6,394 nucleotides of DNA, from NCBI GenBank assembly GCA_964556005.1, contig CAZKUR010000143.1, positions 1 through 6,394 of the forward strand, given 5' to 3'. Every line of letters begins with the position of its first letter. Within the stretch, counting starts at the first letter, position 1. Below, in pieces: positions 1-6,394 of the stretch. A program made the translations under genes and the position numbers. Under the pieces are notes generated by a model. It saw only the letters and a program-made list of their open reading frames with translations, was not told the origin of the DNA and did not search any database. The DNA comes from CAZKUR01 sp964556005. GTDB taxonomy: Bacteria; Bacteroidota; Ignavibacteria; Ignavibacteriales; Ignavibacteriaceae.

Positions 1-1394
1 CTGCCCGGTTTATAGATGTTAATGAAAAAGCCTCTATCGATCTTGGGTATAGCCGGGATGAACTTTTGAGCATGAGTATATTTGATATTGATCCTAATCA
101 AAACCTGCATGATTTCCAACAGATGATACAGAATATTAGCCAGTCAAATTCTATGACAGTAGAATCGTTACACCGCCGTAAAGACGGCTCTATCTTCCCG
201 GTTGAGATAAAAATTGCCGTAGTTAAGATTGTAAAAACATATACTATTGCCATTGTGCGGGATATAACCGAGCGCAAACGTGCAGAAGAGGAATTAAAAA
301 TATCAGAAATAAAATTCCGTAATTTAGTTGAAGGAACGAGAGCAATCCTTTTCAGCGTTAACAAACGCGGCATATTCACTTACCTTAATGAAGCAGCCTG
401 CTATAAACTTGGGATGAATATCCAAGACTTAATGGGAAAATTTTATTTAAGGTTTGTTCATATTGAAAGCCGTTCAATAACTCATTCTACCTTTTCAGAA
501 CAAATTATGAATCCTACGCCTAATATAAGCGTTGATGTTCGACTTATGCCCAAAAGCGGAAATAATATCTGGCTCAATTTACTTGTTAATCCGATTTATA
601 AAGATGGAAATATTGAAGGCTTAAGCGCCGTCGGCCTTGATATTACTGATCGAAAGAAGATAGAAAAAGAAATAAAATTAAAAAATGACCAGCTTATTAA
701 ACTAAATGCAGAAAAAGATAAATTCTTTTCCATAATAGCTCACGATCTAAAAAGCCCTTTCAATGGTTTTCTTGGGCTAACAGCACTAATGGCTGACAGC
801 GCGGAAAAATTTACAATTGCTGAATTTACTGAAAATAGTAAAATGCTAAACGAAGCCGCTCGTAATCTTTATAAGCTTTTGGAAAATTTATTGGATTGGG
901 CACAAATACAAAAAGGTTCTATCGTCTTTACCCCGAAAGATTTAGATTTATTAAAAATTGTTACCCAAAGTATTGATACAATTAATCAACGAGCTATGCA
1001 AAAAAGGATTACGATTATTAATGAAATAACCAGTACGGAAAATATTTATGCAGACGAAAAAATGATAAGCACGGTACTCAGGAACCTTTTATCAAATGCG
1101 GTTAAATTCACCAGGGTCGATGGAAAAGTTATTATTAAAACCGGACGAACTAATAATGGTACAGTAGAAATTTCGGTTGAAGATAACGGTGTGGGAATAA
1201 CTGAAAAAGATGTTAAGAGGCTGTTTAAAATAGAAGAGAAAGTAAGCTCACAAGGAACCGAAGGCGAATCAAGTACGGGGTTGGGTCTGCTTCTATGCAA
1301 AGAATTTATAGAGAGGAACAGCGGTAAGATTTGGGTAGAGAGTAAAGAAGGAAAAGGCAGTACATTTTATTTTACTTTACCAAAGGTAAATTAA
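1..1394 (+). CDS. PAS-domain sensor histidine kinase, 5'-truncated by the window edge
   Basis: Predicted ATP-dependent autophosphorylating histidine kinase that would pass phosphate to a response regulator not seen here. The frame is open to the left edge (first full codon at base 3, taken as residue 1; 463 residues visible). A TTG at 66 and ATG at 72 fall inside a PAS domain whose earlier part (FIDVNEKASIDLGYSRDEL) is already being read, so the true start lies upstream. Domains: partial PAS about 1-95, ending in the usual DITERKRAEEE linker; second PAS about 102-218; HisKA about 236-305 with phosphoacceptor His247 in AHDLKSPF; HATPase_c about 345-463 with N-box Asn365 (NLLSNAVKFT), G1 DNGVGI 394-399, F-box RLFKIEEK and G2 GTEGESSTGLGLLL 418-431. 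All catalytic boxes look intact. No membrane helix is visible, but the missing N-terminus could hold one. There is no C-terminal receiver domain. The next kinase begins 8 bases after the TAA. The PAS ligand cannot be inferred. Confidence 0.95.
   Translation, partial: ARFIDVNEKASIDLGYSRDELLSMSIFDIDPNQNLHDFQQMIQNISQSNSMTVESLHRRKDGSIFPVEIKIAVVKIVKTYTIAIVRDITERKRAEEELKISEIKFRNLVEGTRAILFSVNKRGIFTYLNEAACYKLGMNIQDLMGKFYLRFVHIESRSITHSTFSEQIMNPTPNISVDVRLMPKSGNNIWLNLLVNPIYKDGNIEGLSAVGLDITDRKKIEKEIKLKNDQLIKLNAEKDKFFSIIAHDLKSPFNGFLGLTALMADSAEKFTIAEFTENSKMLNEAARNLYKLLENLLDWAQIQKGSIVFTPKDLDLLKIVTQSIDTINQRAMQKRITIINEITSTENIYADEKMISTVLRNLLSNAVKFTRVDGKVIIKTGRTNNGTVEISVEDNGVGITEKDVKRLFKIEEKVSSQGTEGESSTGLGLLLCKEFIERNSGKIWVESKEGKGSTFYFTLPKVN
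717..1211 (+). repeat. Kinase-core paralogous repeat, copy A
   Basis: A 165-residue stretch from the DKF before the phosphoacceptor motif to the EKD just after the G1 box of the first kinase. It aligns without gaps to 2744-3238 and 5900-6394. By hand count 119/165 residues match the third copy and 106/165 the second. Bases 711-778 match 5894-5961 at 66 of 68 positions, including an exact 41-base run (738-778). Confidence 0.9.
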
Positions 1395-1402
1395 AATACA
1401 AG

Positions 1403-3433
1403 ATGGATAAAACTAGTATGAAAAATATTGATAGAACTGAAGATGATCTTTTATTGGAATTGAACGCGCTAAAAAAAGAGAATGAAAATCTACGCCAAAC
1501 AAACGAAATACTGGCAAGAGAGAATGCAGACCACAAAGATGTAGAAGCAGAATTACGGCAAAGCAGCCAAAAATGGGAAGCCATCATTTCAATTTCACCG
1601 GACGGTATTGGAATAGCAAAGTTGGATGGGAAAATACAATTGATATCTGATAAATTAGTGAGAATGCATGGTTATTCTCCTGAACAACCGGACGAATTTT
1701 TAGGAAGATCTATTTTTGATTTTATTGATCCGTCGGATCACCAAATGTTGAATAACAATATCCGCAAATTGCTGGCAGATGAAGGAGAGCAAAAACTTAC
1801 GGAATATTTAGGCATAAGAAAAGATAAAAGCCGGTTTAATATCGATGTTAATTCTTCCATATTGCTCGATCCGGACGGCAAGCCGGAAAGTATTCTTTAT
1901 GTTGAACGTAATATTACCGGCCGCAAACAGGCGGAAAAAGCGCTTCGGGAAAGCGAAGAAAAATACCGGTTGATTTTTGAGTATTCACCAGTGGGCCTTT
2001 TATCATTTGATGAAAAGGGAGTTATAGTTGCCTGCAATGATAAAATCGTCCAAATAATCGGATCTACGCGAAATGATTTAGTTGGTCTTAACATGCTCAA
2101 CCTTCCCGATAAAAAGCTAGTCTCATCTATTAAGAAAGCGCTGAGCGGCAGTATAGCATCTTATGAAGATTTTTATCATTCGGTAACCGCTGAAAAGAGT
2201 TCACCGGTAAGAGCTATTTTTGCCCCTATGGACGTTGGAGCCGGATGTATTCTTGGCGGTGTAGGTATTATCGAAGACATCACGGAACGCAAGCAAGCCG
2301 AGATTGTTCTTCAGCAAAGCAACCAAAAATTGGAAGCTATTATTTCAGCTTCTCCCGATGGTATAGGAATGTTATCGTTAGATGGGAGAATGCAATTTAT
2401 GTCCGATAAATTAATAAAAATGTATGGCTATACCATAGAAGAAAAAGATGAACTTGTAGGAAGACCGGCAACTGATTTTATAGATCCTTCGAATCACGAA
2501 ATATTAATTAATAATATGCGCAAATTGCTTTCCGGTGAAAGTGATCATAAGATTAGAGAATATTTAGCTATAAAGAAAGATAACAGCCGGTTTTATATCG
2601 ATCTGAATTATACCGTTTTGATTGATCCCAGCGGCAAGCCTGAAAGTATTCTGTTTGTTGAACGCGATAGTACCGAAAGGAAGAATTCCGAATTAATTAT
2701 TCAAGAACATAATAAACAACTGCAAGAACTAAACTCCGCAAAAGACAAATTCCTTTCTATCATTGCACACGATATAAAAAATCCTTTTCATGGTTTTTTA
2801 TTCCAAACAGAATTAATGGCGGACAGCTCAATAGAATTATCAACGGCTCAATTGGTTGAATATAGTAAGTCGCTTAACCGAACGGCGCAGAATCTTTATA
2901 AGCTTCTGGAAAATTTGCTGGAATGGGCGCAGGTAAAAAAAGGTTCTATAAGCTTTACTCCTATGGATATTGATTTATCTAAATTGGTTTTGGAATGCAT
3001 CGATACAATTAACCAGCGAGCCGCACAAAAAGGAATCACAATAATAAATGATGTTGTTAATGCACAAAAAGTTTATGCAGATGAAAAAATGATTGGAACA
3101 GTACTCAGAAACCTTTTGTCTAACGCAGTAAAATTCACAAGAACAAGCGGTAATGTTATTATTAAATCACAATGGATTGACAAAGACATAATTGAAGTTT
3201 CGGTTGCGGATAATGGGGTAGGGATACTTGAAAAAAATATTAGTAGACTTTTTAAAATAGAAGAGAAAGTTGGTTTACGAGGAACAGAAGGCGAGACGAG
3301 CACCGGATTGGGTCTATTGCTTTGTAAAGAATTTATTGACTTGCACGACGGTAAAATTTGGGCCGAAAGTGAATTGGGAAAAGGATCGAAATTTATGTTC
3401 ACTTTGCATAAATCAATTTCAGCTTCAGTATAG
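1403..3433 (+). CDS. Cytoplasmic triple-PAS sensor histidine kinase (complete)
   Basis: Complete 676-residue predicted histidine kinase with no signal peptide or membrane helix, so probably a cytoplasmic sensor. Order: heptad-like coiled coil about 12-55; PAS 1 about 54-178; PAS 2 about 183-300; PAS 3 about 306-430; short coiled linker; HisKA about 447-515 with phosphoacceptor His456 (AHDIKNPF); HATPase_c about 560-672 with N-box Asn574, G1 DNGVGI 603-608, F-box RLFKIEEK 615-622 and G2 GTEGETSTGLGLLL 627-640. PAS 1 and PAS 3 are an internal duplication, about 60% identical over 125 residues without gaps; PAS 2 is a different PAS. I see no flavin-binding LOV cysteine motif or other clear cofactor signature. 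ATG 1403 is taken as the start; an in-frame ATG at 1418 is possible, and neither has a good Shine-Dalgarno. It starts 8 bases after the previous kinase and ends 9 bases before the next, indicating an operon. Kinase identity is secure; signal and partner are unknown. Confidence 0.96.
   Translation: MDKTSMKNIDRTEDDLLLELNALKKENENLRQTNEILARENADHKDVEAELRQSSQKWEAIISISPDGIGIAKLDGKIQLISDKLVRMHGYSPEQPDEFLGRSIFDFIDPSDHQMLNNNIRKLLADEGEQKLTEYLGIRKDKSRFNIDVNSSILLDPDGKPESILYVERNITGRKQAEKALRESEEKYRLIFEYSPVGLLSFDEKGVIVACNDKIVQIIGSTRNDLVGLNMLNLPDKKLVSSIKKALSGSIASYEDFYHSVTAEKSSPVRAIFAPMDVGAGCILGGVGIIEDITERKQAEIVLQQSNQKLEAIISASPDGIGMLSLDGRMQFMSDKLIKMYGYTIEEKDELVGRPATDFIDPSNHEILINNMRKLLSGESDHKIREYLAIKKDNSRFYIDLNYTVLIDPSGKPESILFVERDSTERKNSELIIQEHNKQLQELNSAKDKFLSIIAHDIKNPFHGFLFQTELMADSSIELSTAQLVEYSKSLNRTAQNLYKLLENLLEWAQVKKGSISFTPMDIDLSKLVLECIDTINQRAAQKGITIINDVVNAQKVYADEKMIGTVLRNLLSNAVKFTRTSGNVIIKSQWIDKDIIEVSVADNGVGILEKNISRLFKIEEKVGLRGTEGETSTGLGLLLCKEFIDLHDGKIWAESELGKGSKFMFTLHKSISASV
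1562..1936 (+). repeat. Intragenic PAS duplication, copy 1 (PAS 1 of the middle kinase)
   Basis: Residues 54-178 of the middle kinase. They align without gaps to residues 306-430 of the same protein, with 75 of 125 positions identical by hand count. Shared landmarks include EAIIS, SPDGIG, FIDPS, RKLL, GKPESIL and VER. The two copies start 756 bases apart, with an unrelated PAS between them. The DNA copies have diverged considerably, so the duplication is not recent. Confidence 0.9.
2318..2692 (+). repeat. Intragenic PAS duplication, copy 2 (PAS 3 of the middle kinase)
   Basis: Residues 306-430 of the middle kinase, the partner of the copy at 1562-1936. The upstream boundary falls at the same point of the PAS linker (SSQK in copy 1, SNQK in copy 2). 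The downstream boundary falls at the following linker (GRKQAE in copy 1, ERKNSE in copy 2), as expected if a whole PAS module was copied. This copy sits directly before the HisKA domain. Confidence 0.9.
2744..3238 (+). repeat. Kinase-core paralogous repeat, copy B
   Basis: The equivalent 165-residue stretch of the middle kinase. It is 113/165 identical to copy C and 106/165 to copy A by hand count. It differs from both at the phosphoacceptor motif (HDIKNPF rather than HDLKSPF). In the second DHp helix it is close to copy C at the DNA level: bases 2891-2916 are identical to 6047-6072. Confidence 0.9.
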
Positions 3434-3442
3434 GTTGTAGTT

Positions 3443-6394
3443 ATGAGGAGGAATGATAATAATAAAAACTATGCGGTAAGTGTGTTTATTAAAGTAGGTG
3501 CGGCTCTTACAGCCCTTCTCGGATTTACCGCAATATTAGGATGGATTTTTAATATTCCTATGTTAACTAATTTTGGCGCGGACAATATTCCAATGGCATT
3601 GAGTACTGCTATTCTATTTGTCGGATTTGGTTTATTATTTTTCTTGCATTATGCTTTCCCTGCAAACCGATCAGTAACCAAAATTGGAATTGTTTTCAGT
3701 TCATTCGGAATTTTGGCAGCCTTAACTCTGCTTTATGTTTCTATTAATAATATACATCTTGAAGCGGAACATTTTTGGATGGAAATGAGCGGAAGTTTCG
3801 ATGGATTAGCTATCGGGTATATGTCGCCAATTACCGCTTTTGTTTTTATTTTTATAAGTGTGTCGTTCATTTTGCTGCTGTCTAAAACAAAGCTTAAAAA
3901 GCAAATAAAAATTTCTTTTATTCTTTCGGTTTTTATAAGCTGTATCTCGGTTATACTTATTTTATCGTATATCTTTGGAACACCGCTTCTTTATGAAGGG
4001 AATTTTATTCCGCCCGCATTAACAACTTCTCTCGCTTTTTTATTTCTCGGAATGGTATTGCTTATAATATCAGGACTCGAAATATGGCCCGGTAAAAAGT
4101 TACCGGGCGATTTTGGCTCGCGTTCATCAAACATATTCTTTATGGTATTCGTTTTTCTAATTATAACTATACTTACAGCGTCATACTCATATTATAAGGT
4201 TTATGAAAAACAATTTCGTACGGAGGTTGAACAGCAGGTAACTGCTATAGGTACGTTAAAGGCAAACCAAATTACACAATGGCGTAAAGAGAGATTGGCT
4301 GACGGTGAAATATTATTTAAGAACACGGAATTCACAAGGCTTGTAAACCGTATTTATAATAACCGGAACGACTTCGACGCGAAAAATAGAATTCAAGATT
4401 GGATAGAAAAACTACGCGCTGTTTTTCAATACAGCCAAATATGCCTGCAAGATATCAATGGTGATAAAATATCCACTTCGCCGGAAGAAGGAATAATAAA
4501 GCACGATATAAATTATTCCGAAGCGGTAAAATCCGGGTTATTATTATTTAATGATTTATACCGCGATAAATATGATAAACACATTTATATGAACATTATT
4601 ATCCCGGTATTCTCCGAACGAGCCGGTCAGGATGTAATTGCGGTTCTTATATTCTGGATTAACCCCGAACAATATCTTTTTCCATTAATAAAAGAATGGC
4701 CGACCGTAAGTAAAACCGCCGAAACTCTTTTAATCCGGCGCGAAGGGAACGAAGCTGTATTTCTTAATGAGCTTAAGTTTCAAAAAAATACTGCGCTCAA
4801 TCTTAGAAAACCGATTAAAGAAAATACCCTACCTGCCGGGCAAGCTGTTCTTGGTAAAAAAGGGATTACGGAAGGTAAAGACTACCGCGGCGTGCCGGTC
4901 ATTGCTTATACCTGCCCCATACCAAATTCACCCTGGTTTATGGTTGCCCGAATGGATATTTCAGAAGTTTATGCCCCTCTGCAGAATAAAACAAGGTTCT
5001 TAGTTGTTTTGGTTTTAATCCTTTTTATTTTATCGGGTTCAACATTGTTGGTTATTTGGAGAAATCAACGTCTTAGATTTTTTCAAGATAAACATTCGGC
5101 GGCAGAAAAATTAATTGTTTCAGAGTCGCGTTATCGCCGGCTTTTTGAAACAACTAAGGATGGCATCTTGATACTCGATGCGGAAACCGGAAAAATTGTT
5201 GATGTGAATCCGTACCTAATTGATATGCTCGGTTATTCACATGAAGAATTGTTTGGCAAGGAGCTTTGGAGAATCGGCACTCTTGAAAATATTGCCGCAT
5301 CAAAAGAGGCATTTCTGGAATTACAAAACAAAGGGTACATCCGTTTTGAAGATATGCCGCTTGAAACAAAAAAAGGTAACCATATCGAAGTCGAATTTGT
5401 TAGCAATATATATTTTGTTGATAAAACAAAAATTATTCAGTGCAACATCCGCGAAATTACAGCCCGAAAATTAGCAGAACGAAAACTAAAAGAAAGCGAA
5501 GAGAATTTTCGTTCAATGTTTGAAAATAACTCGGCAGCTATGGCTATAATAGAACCTGATACAACTATATCAATGGTTAACGATGAATATTGTAGACTTG
5601 GCGGTTATATTAAGCAAGAAGTTACTGGTACGAGCTGGTTAGATCAAATACCACCGGAAGATCTTGAACGCTTAAAAGAATATAACCGCAGAAGACTGAT
5701 GAACGTAAAAGATGCACCCGATAAATATGAATTTACGTTCTATAAAAAAAATGGTGAAATAAGGAATGCGCTAATGTCCGTCACTTTGTTAAAAAATAAA
5801 AAAATCATTACATCGTTTATTGACATTACCGAACGCAAGCTGGCCGAAGAAGAAATAAAAAAAAGCAATGAACAATTAGTAAAGCTAAACGCTGAAAAAG
5901 ATAAATTCTTTTCCATCATTGCTCACGATCTAAAAAGCCCTTTCAATGGTTTTCTTGGGCTTACAGAGCTAATGGCTGACAGCGAGGAGAATTTTTCACC
6001 GGAAGAGTTTGTTGAATATAGTAAATCAATTAACCGGGGGGCGCATAATCTTTATAAGCTTCTGGAAAATTTACTGGAATGGTCTCAAGTTCAAAAAGGT
6101 GCTATAACCTATACTCCAAAAGATATTGATTTATCTAAACTGGTTTTGCAAAGTATTGATACAATTAACCCGCGCGCCGCACAAAAAAGAATCGCAATAA
6201 TAAATGATGCAGTTGATGTACATAATTTTTATGCGGATGAAAAAATGATAAGTACGGTACTTAGAAACCTTTTAGCTAATGCGGTTAAATTCACAAGAAA
6301 AGATGGAAAAATTATTGTAAAATCCGGACGATCAAAAAACGGTGCAATAGAAGTTTCGGTTACGGATAACGGAATTGGAATACCGGAAAAGGAT
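3443..6394 (+). CDS. Membrane sensor histidine kinase, multi-TM plus dCache-like sensor, 3'-truncated
   Basis: Reads 984 codons without a stop to the last base of the window, so the C-terminus is missing. Seven hydrophobic helices lie at about 12-36, 51-71, 78-101, 128-147, 155-178, 193-213 and 229-250. An extracytoplasmic region about 252-515 resembles a double Cache (dCache) ligand sensor, including the segment around TLLIRREGNEAVFLNEL that I recall from other PAS kinases. An eighth helix at about 518-539 returns the chain to the cytoplasm. Then follow PAS about 563-680, PAS about 685-800, HisKA about 818-890 with His828 (AHDLKSPF), and the start of HATPase_c with N-box Asn946 and G1 DNGIGI 975-980; F- and G2-boxes would lie beyond the edge. 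Lys/Arg-rich loops alternate as the positive-inside rule predicts. ATG 3443 is the only reasonable start: upstream in frame are GTA and GTT codons and then the previous gene's TAG. Ligand unknown; the kinase call is firm, the dCache call moderate. Confidence 0.93.
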   Translation, partial: MRRNDNNKNYAVSVFIKVGAALTALLGFTAILGWIFNIPMLTNFGADNIPMALSTAILFVGFGLLFFLHYAFPANRSVTKIGIVFSSFGILAALTLLYVSINNIHLEAEHFWMEMSGSFDGLAIGYMSPITAFVFIFISVSFILLLSKTKLKKQIKISFILSVFISCISVILILSYIFGTPLLYEGNFIPPALTTSLAFLFLGMVLLIISGLEIWPGKKLPGDFGSRSSNIFFMVFVFLIITILTASYSYYKVYEKQFRTEVEQQVTAIGTLKANQITQWRKERLADGEILFKNTEFTRLVNRIYNNRNDFDAKNRIQDWIEKLRAVFQYSQICLQDINGDKISTSPEEGIIKHDINYSEAVKSGLLLFNDLYRDKYDKHIYMNIIIPVFSERAGQDVIAVLIFWINPEQYLFPLIKEWPTVSKTAETLLIRREGNEAVFLNELKFQKNTALNLRKPIKENTLPAGQAVLGKKGITEGKDYRGVPVIAYTCPIPNSPWFMVARMDISEVYAPLQNKTRFLVVLVLILFILSGSTLLVIWRNQRLRFFQDKHSAAEKLIVSESRYRRLFETTKDGILILDAETGKIVDVNPYLIDMLGYSHEELFGKELWRIGTLENIAASKEAFLELQNKGYIRFEDMPLETKKGNHIEVEFVSNIYFVDKTKIIQCNIREITARKLAERKLKESEENFRSMFENNSAAMAIIEPDTTISMVNDEYCRLGGYIKQEVTGTSWLDQIPPEDLERLKEYNRRRLMNVKDAPDKYEFTFYKKNGEIRNALMSVTLLKNKKIITSFIDITERKLAEEEIKKSNEQLVKLNAEKDKFFSIIAHDLKSPFNGFLGLTELMADSEENFSPEEFVEYSKSINRGAHNLYKLLENLLEWSQVQKGAITYTPKDIDLSKLVLQSIDTINPRAAQKRIAIINDAVDVHNFYADEKMISTVLRNLLANAVKFTRKDGKIIVKSGRSKNGAIEVSVTDNGIGIPEKD
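3446..3451 (+). promoter_or_regulatory. AGGAGG motif inside codons 2-3 of the third kinase (questionable ribosome binding site)
   Basis: A perfect anti-16S-like AGGAGG that encodes Arg2-Arg3 of the third kinase. It lies downstream of the assigned ATG (3443), so it cannot act as a normal ribosome binding site for it. The out-of-frame ATG at 3453 is one base away, too close, and opens only an 8-codon frame. The next in-frame candidate, GTG 3482, is 30 bases away. It may be chance, or may hold ribosomes near the stop/restart junction. Confidence 0.2.
5900..6394 (+). repeat. Kinase-core paralogous repeat, copy C
   Basis: The equivalent 165-residue stretch of the third kinase, ending exactly at the window edge. 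It resembles copy A around the phosphoacceptor and around the N-box (KMISTVLRNLL, then SGR in place of TGR). It resembles copy B in the second DHp helix and after it (VEYSKS, DIDLSKLVL, RAAQK). The pattern is a mosaic of the two upstream genes. Confidence 0.88.

Noticed and set aside
66..74. TTG (66) or ATG (72) as the start of the first kinase
   Set aside because: Both lie within a PAS domain whose preceding residues are read in the same open frame from base 3, so the gene starts upstream of the window.
98..379. Minus-strand open frames here and at 1372-1587, 1897-2100 and 5154-5369
   Set aside because: All are antisense to well-defined kinase domains, match no recognisable family, and have no promoter or start support.
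1046..1300. Minus-strand open frame, and a similar one at 3073-3402
   Set aside because: They lie opposite the ATPase regions of two paralogous kinases. Their likeness to each other is a by-product of that paralogy, and the + strand coding is unambiguous.
1395..1402. Promoter or terminator between kinase genes (also 3434-3442)
   Set aside because: Gaps of 8 and 9 bases are too small, and no hairpin or T-run is present.
3453..3479. Eight-codon frame MIIIKTMR after AGGAGG, a possible leader peptide
   Set aside because: The AGGAGG-to-ATG spacing is one base, too short for normal initiation. It overlaps the start of the third kinase and has no attenuator-like structure following it.
4767..5003. 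Alternative-frame + strand open frames here and at 5220-5474
   Set aside because: Both are shadows inside the Cache and PAS parts of the third kinase, whose frame is continuous from 3443 to the window end.

Overview
This window is wholly coding on the + strand. It holds a head-to-tail run of three paralogous PAS-domain sensor histidine kinases: one cut by the left edge, one complete, and one cut by the right edge. The DNA is visibly A/T-rich. The gaps between genes are 8 and 9 bases, with no room for a promoter or terminator, so the three are probably co-transcribed from a promoter upstream of the window. The lack of usable Shine-Dalgarno sites, the A/T-rich codon use and the wording of the kinase core (motifs such as AHDLKSPF and GLGLLLCKEFI) point to a Bacteroidota/Ignavibacteriota-type bacterium. 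That assignment is an inference from style, not a database match.

Layout. Bases 1-1394: C-terminal 463 residues of a soluble-looking kinase (partial PAS, complete PAS, HisKA, HATPase_c). Bases 1403-3433: complete 676-residue cytoplasmic kinase (coiled coil, three PAS domains, HisKA, HATPase_c), in which PAS 1 and PAS 3 are an internal duplication. Bases 3443-6394: 984 codons of a membrane kinase with seven predicted N-terminal membrane helices, a dCache-like extracytoplasmic sensor, an eighth helix, two PAS domains, HisKA, and an ATPase domain that runs off the window.

How they fit together. The three kinases differ in their input domains but share a nearly common output core. A 165-residue stretch aligns without gaps in all three, and by hand count the first and third are 72% identical, second and third 68%, first and second 64%. 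The locus therefore looks like an array grown by tandem duplication with sensor exchange, where soluble and membrane inputs may feed the same response regulator or exchange subunits. No receiver domain, response regulator or output protein lies in the window, so the downstream pathway cannot be named. I see no RNA gene, mobile element, CRISPR array or origin. The most notable points are the mosaic similarity among the kinase cores, the internal PAS duplication, and the multi-helix plus Cache sensor of the third kinase. None of these alone establishes a new system.
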